A DNA stretch of 64,000 nt. Origin: Merluccius polli. Lineage: Eukaryota; Chordata; Actinopteri; Gadiformes; Merlucciidae. Position numbers and translations under genes: made by a program. Numbering within the stretch: the first letter of the stretch is position 1; each line of letters starts with the position of its first letter. Under the pieces are notes generated by a model. That model saw only the letters and a list, made by a program, of their open reading frames with translations. It had not been told where the DNA came from and searched no databases. Shown one piece after another: positions 32,070 to 43,489 of this stretch. The DNA is taken from the NCBI GenBank assembly GCA_030340625.1, contig JAOPHQ010000581.1, positions 124,001-188,000 of the forward strand, read 5' to 3'.

Positions 32070-32775
32070 GACCATTAGTCTGGACTGTAACAGGATTGCC
32101 ATCTGCCTCAGCGCTGAGTCTGGCCTCAGTTTTCTCCTTGTGGTGGATATGGAGAATGCTTGGGTGCCTGGAACCACAGAGTTCACATGATAAACATTTC
32201 TGGTATATATTCTTTACTGATGTGCCCAGTGCACAAACAGCCAATGCAGATGCCATTCTCTTTAAAAAACGAAATCTTCTCATTGAGGTTTCCTACCAAG
32301 CAAAGTGCATGACTCCAGTGTGTGTGTCCCATTGCAGGACAGACATGCGTTTACAGAAAAGCGGCCATCTCGAGCCTCTGTTTGATTCTCTCCCTCAATA
32401 GCAGCGACAGTTGTGCCAAAGCTACTTCCTTTAGCCCTTGGACGAGGAGAGTGCTTCTCCCGGTCAGAGTCCTTGGCTGCTCTCAATGGAGTGTCACATA
32501 CATTTCCAAAGACAGGATCTGTGGCAATTTTAACCTGCCGTTCGAGGAAGGAAACAATGTCATTAAATATAGGTCTACAGTGCTGCCTCTCCTGGATGCC
32601 ACATGCCACTGTTCGCCACTTGTCTTTCAATTTGTATGGCAATCGTTTGATTACAGCAACCATATTTGCAGGGATATTCAACTCCGAAAGACCCTGAACC
32701 TCCTCCATTGCATTGCAGCATCCACATAAGAAAAGACAATATGCCTGGAGCAGAGGTTGCACTAGACTTTTTCGT
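32070..32775 (-). pseudogene. BEL(-) gag C-terminal half with zinc knuckles
   Basis: Reads LFLCGCCNAMEEVQGL, IKRLPYKLKDKWRTVACG, IVSFLERQVKIATDPVFGNV, then Cys/His pieces CLSCNGTHTLESC and (next frame) CLSCELCGSRHPSILHIH. The plus-strand BEL has the same blocks at 47.4-48.0 kb. The sequence joins across the retrovirus to the gag N-terminal part ending at ~59287. Confidence 0.85.
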
Positions 32776-34169
32776 TGTCCGTCATTTTGACTGACAGGGT
32801 CATAAAAATCCGGTCATAATCTATTTTTACCGGTCACTTTAATTTTTTAAATGATAATAATGACATGTTCAATAGCATTTAATTTTAATTCATTTTTAAT
32901 TAATATTCAGTCCAAACAAGCTGAACAAATACTCCACACCGTGGATACACACATCAAGCAGAAGAATATGTAAGAATATCGGCCGCCATGCGATTCGCGT
33001 ATAGTGGGGCTTGACTGTCATCACGCGGATATTTCGCGTGTGGGGCTTGACGGTGATTCATCACCACAATGCGGGCGGGAGCTAGTTGATCCACTAGTCA
33101 ACACGCGGGAGCTAGTTGATCCACTAGTTAACACGCCCCCAAGCGAACGAGTTTTCAAGGTGGCGCGATGTCACGGATAATTCGCGTATAGTGGGACTTC
33201 TAGTAGGGTTGTGCCGATGCCGATGACATCGTGATGGCTGACTGGCATCACGATGGAGAGCCACCATCGTGATGCCACGCCCCCCTCGTCCGACACACAC
33301 TAATCCTATATTCTCTTCTACAGTTATTACCTAAAAACTTTGCAGGGATTGCTCTGTAAATAAATTGAAAATATAACTAATGGTCCATATAAAGTGCTGT
33401 AAGTTAACTAGGGCTGCCCCCTAATAGTCGGCTTAGTCGAATACGTTTTCATTAGTCGAGCAAAAAGTAAAACATCAAAATAAGAAGGCATGAGCATCGC
33501 AAACCGAATACATCCGTGGTCGCAACAAGCCCTGATTTAACTAATCGCTGCAGAAATACTGACCAATACACCTGGGCAGGTAGACACCTGGGCAGGTAGA
33601 CACCGCTAGACACACGGGACTCATACCGGTGATCGCGGCTTTAGTTCCCCGTGTCTGATCGCTGTAATTCGGAGCGTGAATATCGGTTGAATATCTAATA
33701 TCTTTCTAACTTTAAAAAACACTAGTATTTTTTAAAACGATAGTCGCACATCCCTCGTAACTACGCCGTGAAGGTGAACCCTCCCGGACTCCGCTATTAA
33801 CATGAACCGCTCCGCCGGAGGAGCCGCACATCCACACGCACTGGACACCAAAATACAAACAAACATGTGTTCCATTTGATTGCTTTTAAATAAAGTTATG
33901 TGCAGTTATACGGTAAATACGATTATTAAAAGTGTTGGTCCATGCCGTTAATTGCGGGCCGCCTATTAACGGCCCCGCCGCCGACGATATCATCGTCCAT
34001 CACGATGTTTTACTGTGAACATCGGCAACTGCCAATTTAAGGGCCATCGCCCAACCCTAGGTTCCTCGCGTGCCCGCTTGCGCGTAATCAAATGTTTCAA
34101 GTGGGTTTGTTGTTTGTTGTTTCTTTCTTCTTTTCTACTTTTCTTCTTCTACAACAGCCAATTAATATG
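32776..34169. other. Transposon-derived filler at the left edge of the retrovirus
   Basis: No ORF of note. 32985-33200 is an inverted relative of the MITE at 2901-3264 (cgcgtatagtggggctt, cacgcccccaagcgaac). 33204-34060 starts tagggttgtgccgatg and ends catcgcccaaccctag, a hAT-like inverted pair, and contains a further possible element starting tagggctgccccctaatag at ~33411. These sequences occupy the place where the 5' half of the retroviral LTR should be. Confidence 0.6.
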
Positions 34170-34370
34170 CAGACTTCGTGAACTGACACACACACTTTGT
34201 TGTTCGGTCAGGGAAACGTAGTGGGACCCAGATATATCTGTAAAACTCTGCACATTATACTGGTGTTAACAATAAAACTGATTATTTCTTAAAGCTAAAC
34301 AACTTCTTCTATCGCTTCATTAAAGAACACGCGTGAGTAAGAGTTTCAAGAGAAACTGCTTTTCACAACA
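34170..34370 (+). repeat. ERV 5' LTR, 3'-terminal 200 bp only
   Basis: Matches the end of the 3' LTR (59087-59286) with about one substitution (aaacgtagtg versus aaacatagtg). It contains the aataaaactg polyadenylation context. It is followed by tggtgaccccgacgtgat, placed as a primer-binding site. Confidence 0.88.
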
Positions 34371-34372
34371 AT

Positions 34373-34390
34373 TGGTGACCCCGACGTGAT
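34373..34390 (+). promoter_or_regulatory. ERV primer-binding site
   Basis: tggtgaccccgacgtgat lies 2 bp after the LTR end, the standard position for a tRNA primer site. The cognate tRNA cannot be named without a search. Confidence 0.7.
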
Positions 34391-35323
34391 GAAGACGAAG
34401 AAGTGACACAACGGACGAGAGGACTGAGTGACAGCGAAACATGGCCACATAAAAAAGGTAAGCAGAAGCCTGTTATAACAAAATTCTGCAATTGGGCATT
34501 GTCAAAACTGTTTTGAAGTCACTTGGGATACTCGTCCTAGACATAGTTTAAACCAGTATAGTGTGCAACATAGGGGACGCTCCCTTGAGGAGGTCGCCAA
34601 AAGGGGACCTGCCGTGTAAGCGCACGAGCAGAGACCGCCCGAGGGTTGGAAGCCTGTTGGGGAGGAAGAGCCCCACAAAGCACCAGCGGTTTAAATTCCG
34701 CCCCGTCCTCGCCATAGTATATAAGTTGGCAGAGGAAAAGAGGGTCCATACGACCCCAAGGTAGCTGGTTCCTTTCAAGACCAGAAGAGGGAACTCTGAG
34801 AGGGTAGCCAGAGTAACCCAAGGGGAGCCTTTCCCGTGACCGTTAGAGTCGGCACTAAAATCGTTTGTACTAGCGAAAAGGTAGCGCCAGGGGTACAAAT
34901 AGCCTGAGTTCATACGATATTGCAATGCAAACATTTGAACATAATAGTCGAACGTGTTGAATGTGAAACTGTTAAAAAGGATGGTTATGTAAATATTGTG
35001 TATTGTGTGGGTGGTTCCAGGGGTTAGACTTTTCGTGAGATTCTCATAAGTCTCGTCTAACGCCTGTTCTGTGGGGTATTAAAACAATAAAAATTGAAAA
35101 TATTTTCTGTGGGGAAAACGGGTGGTTGGATACGGGGAAAGTGTGTCTAAAAGTTTCTGCACAGAGTCTGAGTGAGACCGGACTGAAAGATTTCAGCCTA
35201 GAAGGTTGTCTCACTCGGCAATATTTCATGCAGGGAGCAGACCGTGAGTCATTCACACCGACCCTGTATGTGTATAATAATTGTTGTTGTTAGAGTGTGT
35301 AGTGTTTAAAATACTGTGTTGAA
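34391..35323 (+). other. ERV leader / deleted gag region
   Basis: No long ORF. A candidate splice donor (aaaaaaggtaagcag) lies at ~34450-34465. Matrix and capsid coding could not be recognised. Confidence 0.5.
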
Positions 35324-35869
35324 ATGGACGGAGAATTCAACAGAGAGTGTGAAGAATATGGGGGGTGTCCTGAGGACACCGTAGGAGAGCAGTGGAGAGA
35401 GTTAGAAAGGCAGAGGGCAGAAGAGGAGAAACTGAGGGTCCTTGAGTTGGATCTGGCTAATAATACGGTCCAGTTGTTGAAATTACAATTAGACAAGGAA
35501 CGGCGTAAGCTAAATAAAGCTAAAAAGACACTAGAACAAAATAGCCAAATGTTACAGCAGCAGCCGATGGCTCCTCCTGCGCCGGCGTACCTGCCCGTGC
35601 AGAACATGTATGCTCAACCTCCACGACAGACGGGAAGGGTTAGAGGGCGGGGAAGAGGCAATGCACCAAGGCACCTCCGTAGCCCATGCTATGCTTGTGG
35701 TCGAATGGGTCACTGGGCTAGACACTGCCAAATAGGTACACCACCCCAAAATAATTACCCCCAACAGCCAGGGTATGGCCTGCCACAGCAGGGATATGGT
35801 CCACCACCGCATGAGGGACGGCACCAAACGCAAGGGGATGTCGTGGCGGCCGGTGGCCGGCGGCAATAA
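35324..35869 (+). CDS. ERV Gag fragment: charged helix and nucleocapsid zinc knuckle
   Basis: A 181-codon ORF. Residues ~20-75 form a charged Glu/Arg/Lys heptad-like helix followed by a Gln/Pro linker. Residues ~122-135 are CYACGRMGHWARHC, a single CX2CX4HX4C knuckle, with Gly/Arg-rich RNA-binding flanks (GRVRGRGRGN) and a Pro/Gln-rich tail. This is the end of a retroviral Gag with one knuckle. Capsid is missing upstream, so the ORF is a remnant. Confidence 0.75.
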   Translation: MDGEFNRECEEYGGCPEDTVGEQWRELERQRAEEEKLRVLELDLANNTVQLLKLQLDKERRKLNKAKKTLEQNSQMLQQQPMAPPAPAYLPVQNMYAQPPRQTGRVRGRGRGNAPRHLRSPCYACGRMGHWARHCQIGTPPQNNYPQQPGYGLPQQGYGPPPHEGRHQTQGDVVAAGGRRQ

Positions 35870-37102
35870 GGACAAAAACAACAACGCAGGCGCCGGCGCT
35901 CCCGTAGCCATAACAACCCGCGAGAGCGACGGTACTAAGAGCCAGCTGTCTGACCCTGACCGAGCAGGGAGCAGGGAGAGGGCTGATATGTCACCATTTA
36001 AAGTAAAGAATAAAGTTAATAAAAAATAATAAACATCGTTTAATAAAGTAAGAGTAAAAGTAATCAGAAATACATATTGCTTAAAAATAGAGTGTTAGTA
36101 CACTTATAAATATGTCGTTAACAGCAGTCGACATTTTGGGTAGGGTTTGTTATCGACGTAAAGATGAGATCAATAAGATCTCTGAAAAATGTAAGAAAAT
36201 AATATCTAAACAGGCATTAAAATTAGTATTAGTCATGTATCAAAAAGGGAGAGGGACAGAGAGCAGAGAGAAAAGGAGGGGGCCTGGCCCTGAGAAGAGG
36301 ACAATAAAGCAGGGCAGCACTAGAGCTGCAAGAAGTACTTAGATAAGGAGATCTAAAAAAGAGAGGGGCAATAAAGAGTTATGCAGTAGTTTACCCTATA
36401 ATACTACTACTACGACGACGACTACTACTAATGATAATGAAAATAATAATAGGGGTACTAAAAATAATGATAATAGTAATGATAATACATTTTATTTGAA
36501 GGTGCCTTTCCAAAAACACAAGGTTGCCTTACAAAACAAAGTGGTAAAGGGACAACCAGCTCAGTATGTCCAGGGGGATAACAGACTTAGAGGGGTTAGA
36601 ATAAAACATAAATAAAGAAAGTGTTGTGATCATTAGAACATTTAAGGATATGTTGGGACATAGAAAGTGCACATGTAGAGATCAATTATGTATTACTGTC
36701 TGTGATTTGTTTCTGTGTTTTCGGTTGATTTGTTTTCTCTGTGTATTTGTTTTATAAATGTGTATAAAAGGGTTTTAGTGTTTTGTGGGACAATTAGCAG
36801 ACCAACAGCTCAGTTAAGGGGGTTACTATTCATTTAAATCAGAAGTTATCTCCTCTACCGCTCGTCCACAGAAGTCCAGGGGTCAACCAGCGCTGGGGAC
36901 TCGGTCAAGAGTTCAGGGAAATTCCCCCCTCACCAAATGAGGTAGAGGGACCCGCCCTAAAAGGACTCTGCGGGAGTGCGGTAGTATTACAATATTAAAA
37001 AAAACTGATACGCAATGTTGCATATGTAGCAATAAAATAAGACCATCATTAGGTTGCTTAGAATACCTCCATAGTGTGGTGTTGAAATAGTTAAAAGAAA
37101 GT
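35870..37102 (+). other. ERV interior without recognisable coding
   Basis: Includes a lysine-rich ORF at 36112-36342 with no known domain, a trinucleotide-type microsatellite (actactactacgacgacgac, ~36404-36440), and at ~36490-36560 a LINE 3'-end-like phrase (attttatttgaaggtgcctt). Confidence 0.5.
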
Positions 37103-37339
37103 TTGTTCTGGGTTGCCAGAGTCTACCGGGAGGTGTGGCCCCAAGGGGGGGAGAGTGGACTGCGTGGTATAAGTCCCGCCTCTGTTGTCATGGCGAGCCA
37201 TATCTTGCTTTCCATGTGTTTTGTTGAAATAGATTGCAGGTTGTTTAGTCTTTGTTTTAGTGGTTTGTGTTTTATTTGTTTAATTGACAAATTCTTTGGG
37301 TCAGACAAATGTTCTCTGAACATTTGCAATGACCTGGTT

Positions 37340-37471
37340 AAAGTGATAATTAAAAAGTACTTCAGCAATCTATTGGGAAGGGATCTAATGCACAAGCTAG
37401 ATTGTTTGACATTGGGAAGAATTGAGTTTACCTTGCAAACGCCAACACCTAATGCTGTTATGCTGTGTTGA
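37340..37471 (+). pseudogene. ERV protease C-terminus
   Basis: Reads NLLGRDLMHKLDCL, the typical end of a retroviral aspartic protease leading into RT. The upstream part of the 122-codon ORF (37103-37471) is not protease-like. RT coding is not readable after the stop. Confidence 0.6.
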
Positions 37472-38060
37472 AAATTTTTATTTGTTAGCTTCGTCCACCA
37501 CGCGTCATAATTACAGCATCAACGCCGTGTGGTGTCTCCATTACGTATACACAGGACTGCATGGATAGCTGTCATAGATATCTGTCTCTACTCCTCCACA
37601 TCCACCTATCCTATGGGCTGAACATAAGAATCAGAAGGGATTTATCCCCACACATGGCATCCTGCAACAGGCCAGTAGGGAAGGCTGGTTAGCCTATGAC
37701 GGGTAAGATCCCACCTTGAAACCACGGGACGACCTAAGGCAGGCACAGTCACGATTACTTGGCCAAGTCACACTGACTCACTTGATCATAGAGTGACGAG
37801 AAGATGAAACCATCCGAGGAGAAACCATTTGGGTTGAAAGGTGGAGGATAGGATAGATTCCAGACATGTCGGCTTAAGCAGTGAATATGTGGCAATAACT
37901 AGGACAGGTCATTTGTTTAAACTCTTAAGAGAAGGTATAAGGATTTGCGTTTTGTTTTTCGGTATAGTGCATGATTTGGTCAAATTGGTAACAGCGTGGG
38001 TTAAAAGCGGTTGATGGTAAACCCATATCATATCAAAATTTAGGTTTAGGATTTACTGGC
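37472..38060 (+). other. ERV region without recognisable coding
   Basis: The place expected for RT. Only scattered non-matching frames were seen, so RT is deleted or eroded. Confidence 0.4.
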
Positions 38061-38073
38061 TGCAATTTCCCTT

Positions 38074-38647
38074 TCTACTAGATTGACTGTAGTTGAGGTT
38101 AAAGGGCATAACACCTTAGGAGGGATACAGGCGGAAGGTCATTATGTAGCTAACTTAGTCTTAAACAAGGTGTTGGAAAATCATAATCAGACATTGATAG
38201 AGGTGCATGGCATGGTGCTCATGGACATTTTGTTGCACCTACCTGGCTGTTACATTTGCTCATTAAAGATGTGCATGGTTTTGACCATGGTGCAAGGGGG
38301 GAGGTAATGAAGGGAATCAGAAAACAAGGTTTAAAATCAGAAAACAAGATTTTTGGTCACCATACTTGCAAACAATGATTGATAATTAGCTCAATGATTG
38401 TGAAGCATGTGCAGAAAACAACAAAAGAAAAACAATCACTACTCTAGTGGGCACTGGCGTAACTATCGACGGTGCAACCGGTGCATTGCACCGGGGCCCA
38501 GACGCCGGGGGGGGGCCCATTCGCGCAGCCCCCCCCGTCAACAATGGCAGGGGCCCTAAATTATTATTTGCACCGGGGCCCAACATCACGTTGTTACGCC
38601 AGTGCTAGTGGGACACATTCCCACACCCGAGGGACCATTTAGACATC
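38074..38647 (+). pseudogene. ERV RNase H end and integrase zinc finger
   Basis: VEVKGHNTLGGIQAEGH resembles the end of retroviral RNase H. Downstream frames give an integrase N-terminal zinc-finger context (His pair, then DCEACAENN) and PTPEGPFRH, the linker into the catalytic core. A hAT MITE (38452-38604) interrupts it. The core continues at 40722. Confidence 0.65.
38444..38612. mobile_element. hAT-type MITE, 153 bp (38452-38604), 8-bp TSD
   Basis: ctagtggg at 38444-38451 and 38605-38612. The ends cactggcgtaac and gttacgccagtg are perfect inverses. The centre contains cccccccgtcaacaatgg next to cgcgca, the short G-tract cassette. Removal restores the integrase reading frame. Confidence 0.93.
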
Positions 38648-39393
38648 TGTTACAACCCGGCTCGGAAGGGGAAAGGGAAGCAACATAAACCAGTTGTTTG
38701 TTTGGTAACGTAGGGTTATTTATTTGAAAAGAGCTTAACCAAGGATTTCCAATAGTCAGAAACGGGCGGGAGGGTGCTGTGTAAACCATCAAAAACAATA
38801 TAACCAAAACCCAGATTCGGGACTAACAGGTAAAACAAAAGCATGAAACAAAAATCCCTCTTATTTCTGAAAACCAAACACAAAGAGCACAGCACCCCTA
38901 AACCTAGTGAGGCTAACACAAAGTGACTACAGGTGTGCAAACATAATCAGCAACAAAAGTAAGTCCTGGCCCAGTTCCTGAAAGGAGGTCACAAAACAAC
39001 CACACAAAGTCAGTCTATTGACTAGCAGCACGGCTAACACAATCTTGCTCAAACACAGTCAACCCCAATCACAAGAAGTGGCAACGAGGCAAGCTGATCA
39101 TCGGAATGAGAGCTGCCGCGAGCAGCAACCCTGCAGCCTATTTGAAGGGGGAGCATCTTGCTGGCCGCTTCTGGATTGGAGGAACCGGTGGAGCGCCGAG
39201 CCAATCAGTGTCACTGGTATCGGGAATGGAGGAGGTGAAGGAATGCGGCTCCAATGGGTGACCAACAGGAAATGGGCGGGGCTGGCAGTGGCCAGACCAG
39301 TTCCTCAGCAGGGAATTAGCATACCAAATTGATTAACATACCACTGCAAACAGTGGTTACACACAAACAAACAGCGGTGGTTGTAACAACATC
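38643..39393 (-). mobile_element. Gypsy-type solo LTR (38648-39388), TSD ACATC
   Basis: The ends tgttacaaccc and ggttgtaaca are 10-bp perfect inverses. acatc flanks both sides. On the minus strand a TTCAAATAGGC promoter-like box and an aataaataac polyadenylation context are in sensible order. No internal domain is present. Its last 44 bp plus the right flank recur at 19600-19643. Confidence 0.75.
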
Positions 39394-40179
39394 AGCCTGA
39401 TCAACAAGGCCCGGACCTAAATGCTACACGCAATTTTTATCTTTCGCCCCCCCATCCCATGCCTTTGTCGCTCCTTGGTTTTAGATATTGTATAGATATT
39501 TATATTGTTTATATTTTAAGTAATTATTATGCACCATTACACCAAGTCAAATTCCTTCTATGAACAATCCTACTTGGCAATAAACTTGATTCAAAATTGG
39601 AATTTAAATTCAGGTCTTAGACTATGTTGATATGATCAATCAGGCTGGATTACTGCAACTCTTTATTATCAGGTTGTCCTAATAAGTCCATTAAGACGCT
39701 CCAATTAATTCAAAACGCTGCAGCACGAGTACTGACAGGAACTAGGAAAAGAGATCACATCTCTCCTGTACTAGCTTCTCTGCATTGGCTCCCTGTAAAA
39801 TTTAGAATAGAATTTAAAATCCTCCTCCTCACCTATAAAGCTCTTCATGGGCAGGCCCCTTCATATCTCAAAGAGCTCATAGTACCCTACTACCCCACTA
39901 GAACACTGCGTTCTCTGAATGCAGGGCTACTGGTGGTTCCAATAGTTTCTAAAAGTAGAACCGGAGCCAGAGCCTTCAGTTACCAAGCTCCTCTTCAGTG
40001 GAACCAGCTTCCAGTTGTGGTTCGGGAGCCAGACACCCTCTCCACATTTAAGAGTAGGCTTAAGACGTTCCTCTTTGATAAAGCTTATAGTTAGGGCTGG
40101 ATCAGGTGAGTCCTGAACCATCCCTTAGTTATGCTGCTATAGGCCTAGACTATCGGGGGATTTCCCATGGTGCACTGAG

Positions 40180-40220
<41 letters not shown>

Positions 40221-40721
40221 CTGCACACATTCATGTCTCATTAATGCATGTTACTAAAACACTTCCTCCCTGGAGTTCTTGTGTTTTCTCGTCTTGCAGG
40301 TTCTCATGGATCCTGGCGGAGCCTCCATGGTCCTGCTTGACTGCCATTGCTAATATCAGTTACCAGTTATATACAGTTACTGTTGTTGCTGCTCGCTGTC
40401 CCCCATCATTGCTGCTGTCGTCATCATCATGTTCATTAGTGTATTGATGTAGTTGCTCTCTCTCTCTCTCTCTCTCCCCCACTCCAACTGGTCAAGGCAG
40501 AAGACCACCCACCTAGAGCCGAAGGGTCTGTCCAAGGTTTCTGCCTTTTAACAGGCAGTTTTTCCTTGCCCCCGTGCCAAGTGCTTGCTCATAGTGGTAC
40601 TGTTGGGTCTCTGTAAATGTTATTAGGAGTTCGGTCTAGACCTGCTCCATTTGAAAAGTGCCCTGAGATAACTTCTGTTATGAATTGGCGCTATACAAAT
40701 AAAATTGAATTGAATTGAATC
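39394..40721 (+). mobile_element. 5'-truncated copy of the esterase-LINE 3' end
   Basis: 39394-39650 equals 19649-19910. 39651-40100 encodes the same C-terminal block as 19911-20361 (ending LKTFLFDKAYS). 40101-40721 is the 3' UTR with the ATTGA tail. By eye it is ~97% identical to the copy in the msra intron and lacks the hAT element at 20418-21556. A CT microsatellite occupies 40183-40214. Confidence 0.88.
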
Positions 40722-41400
40722 AAAAGTGTATATGGTAAAAGGTACATGCTAGTAGTCAATGACAGATTCAGCAATTGGGTAGAAACAGCCCCAATAAAAG
40801 ATCAAAGTGTGACTATTGTAATCAAGTTTTTATCTAGAAAAGCCATGCCAAGGTGTGAAATTCAATTAGGAAATTAGATCAGACAATGGATCAGCTTTCA
40901 TTCGGAAAACTGTGAAAAGTGTGGTGCAGCAGTCACACATCAAACAGCGATTAGGTTATGTCTACCATCCTCAGTCTCAAGGCAAGGTCGAAAGGATGAA
41001 CCAGACACTGAAGGGAAAGATTGGTGAAATATGTGCACACAGTAAACTCAGCTAGAAGCCTTTCCACTAGCTTTAATGTCAACAAGGAGTTCAGTGAACT
41101 CAAGCCATACTATGATCAATTAACGGCACTGGTTGCAGCCTTTTCCAAACAGGTGGCAGTAATCCAAGGAGGTGCAGAGCAGGCACCGGCCCCGAAAGAC
41201 ACCGAGTGGGTGTTGCTAAAGGTCATCAAGTGGAAGTGGTCAAAGTCCAAGGTGGACAGGACCATACTGGGTGATAGAGAGAACCTCACACGCAGTCCGG
41301 CTGGATGGCAAAGGTGAAACCTGGTATCATTGGTCACTATGCGGAGCATCTGACCCACCGGCAAGGATCCGGGGAGACGTAAAAGGGAGTGTAAGAGAAC
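40722..41400 (+). pseudogene. ERV integrase core and C-terminal domain
   Basis: Readable in pieces: VNDRFSNWVETAP (near the first catalytic Asp), a degraded SDNGSAF-type block, YHPQSQGK in another frame, and the C-terminal DTEWVLLKVIKWKWSKSK. Several stops and shifts. It joins with 38074-38647 across the LTR/LINE block. Confidence 0.7.
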
Positions 41401-41728
41401 AGCCTTAGACTGACAGGAGGAAGAAGAGTGGTACATTTTTACTTTATTAGCTTTGCTAACACACAAGCGTAGAGTCAAAGGAAAGAAGGCATACAAGTAC
41501 TTAGGTAGGGGGTGTTACCACCCAGCTACAGGGATAGAAAAAGGACTCCACTAAAGAAAGTTGCTATTCAGTGTATTTACATTTACATTTTTCGTATAAT
41601 CATTTTATTTTGGGAAGAAGGAACATAAGCAAGGGGTAAGGCTGACAGCAATAAGTTATTGCAGTAATAATATCAATAAGGTCCGTTGAGTGGGGTTGTT
41701 ATATTTAGTATCATAATCATAAATAATT

Positions 41729-42118
41729 ATGTGCCGCCCAGAAAACAAGATGGAGTGGCTTGGTGTAGTTGTATGTTTTGCTTTGATTGTTATAGCCCCT
41801 ACAGTTGTGTGGAAACAATTCCATGACAGAGGCTCTGCCATGACCAGAGCTTCCAGGGAACCTGACATGTTGGGAACAGACCAAGGGAAAGACAGAGTTC
41901 CAGAAACTGGGTCGAGCCCAGGAGAGAAGGAGCTGGGAGCAGGTGTACCCAGCATAGACCAACCACCCCAGGATCAGACCCAGCCCAGCCAGGAGCAGCA
42001 GCCTCATGACAAGCGGAGGCTGCGACAACAACCATCCAGATGGCAGGTGGACCCACCAGGGTCTAACCTGGTCTTGAGGAGGCTCACATGTGATCGTGCT
42101 AGTAACCTCTTCATGTGA
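41729..42118 (+). CDS. ERV short ORF with N-terminal membrane anchor
   Basis: A 129-codon ORF downstream of integrase. Residues ~8-28 (MEWLGVVVCFALIVIAPTVV) form a hydrophobic signal-anchor. The rest is a charged, Pro/Gln-rich tail. The position and anchor suggest an Env leader or an accessory protein remnant; no surface or transmembrane Env domain is seen before the BEL insertion at 42583. Function unknown. Confidence 0.45.
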   Translation: MCRPENKMEWLGVVVCFALIVIAPTVVWKQFHDRGSAMTRASREPDMLGTDQGKDRVPETGSSPGEKELGAGVPSIDQPPQDQTQPSQEQQPHDKRRLRQQPSRWQVDPPGSNLVLRRLTCDRASNLFM

Positions 42119-42577
42119 GCCGGACCCCGAACCTACGTCTTTGGAGGAGTGCAGGACCTTAAGATAGCGACGACGAGCAGAAACAACAATGAATGCCCAA
42201 AACCCCCCACATGCTTGCAGCCCACCAATACATGAAGATCATTCCAATCATTCGAAATACATCCATGCCCGGAAGGAGTTTTTAAGTTTAAATTTGTTGA
42301 TTTATATTGTGTGATTTTTTGTTTGATTTAATACTGCGTGAATTTTAATTTGATATGCATGAATTGAAGGGTTCGACACTTTAAAAGTATTTTGCATTTG
42401 GTAATCGTTTTATCCTAACATACTTACAGGTTGAGAGTCCTGAGGAACACTACAGGTTGAGAGCCCTGATTAAGAGATGGTTTTTCTGATAACCAAATGT
42501 GATGCTGAAGGTTCATCTAGCGGTTCGACAAGTAGTCTCATTTGATTCTCCAGGGAGGGGGGAAATTGTACTAAATT
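42119..42577 (+). other. ERV 3' region without recognisable coding
   Basis: Non-coding apart from chance frames. It ends in cagggaggggggaaattg, a purine-rich tract, shortly before the BEL insertion. Confidence 0.4.
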
Positions 42578-42952
42578 GGTAGTGTTGGAGCTATACTAGT
42601 TTGTAATAATTTTGTTAATTAATTTGTGTATTATTATGATTTTGCTCACATTAGTCATTGGGCCCTATCTTGCACTCAGCGCAATTGACTTTGTTCACTG
42701 GCGCTTGCGGAATTCCTATTTTGCACCCGACGCACATTGGAATTTTCCGACGCAAGGCGCAAGTCCTTCACTTGGGGAATGAAGTTGCGCTCCGGGGGCG
42801 GTTCAGCGAAAACAGGAGGCGTGTCCCGGCGCTAACGTTCCCTGGTGCTATTCTGCACTTTCACAAAACAATAGCGCCACAGACCAGAAAAAACCTAGTT
42901 TAAAGTCAGTGGCGCTTATTCAGACCCTATTTTAAGGGCGCTTGGCCATAAT

Positions 42953-43171
42953 CAGGGTGGGGGAATGCGCGATTGTTGACGGTGGGGGGGGGGGGGGGGG
43001 GGGGGGGGGAATGCGTGATTGTTGACGGGGGGCCGGCTCAAAAATAATAGTACACCAAATCAAAAAATATAAAATAAAATACAAAAATAATTACGGCCGG
43101 CCGGCTCGGCCTGAAATCGTCCGGCCGTTGGGGAAATCTCCCGAACCTCCCGACGGCCAGCCGTCCCGATG
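42953..43171. mobile_element. hAT-type MITE A, copy 2
   Basis: gccataat (42945-42952) and gccatagt (43172-43179) flank it. It contains two short G-tract cassettes (gcgcgattgttgacgg and gcgtgattgttgacgg) around a 26-G run (42984-43009). The homologue is 18726-18915. Confidence 0.8.
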
Positions 43172-43489
43172 GCCATAGTGTAGTGTGTGTAACGTGCATA
43201 CACTTTGCTTCTCTCATCTACAAGGAAGCAGTTGCCATTTTTACATATGTGAACAAATAGGCGTAAATCTAGCGTACACAGTTACCCAAAAATATTCAGG
43301 CTAATAGTAATGACGGATCAAATTAACCTGTTTGACCAATAGTCGCAAGACACATATGACACCTTTTATTATGCCATCAACAGCGCGTGAAATGTTTTAT
43401 AATCGGAAACACAGAAACACGAAGCCGTGTAACTGAAAGATATTCGGCAGACTGAAAATGCGTTTCAGCTTATTTGACAGAAGAGCTCA

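Noticed and set aside
34537..34934. Minus-strand ORFs in the retroviral leader
   Set aside because: Antisense to the leader, no recognisable domain, probably chance.
41400..42582. Retroviral Env surface/transmembrane protein
   Set aside because: Apart from a short anchored ORF, no Env-like domain, cleavage site or fusion region was seen.
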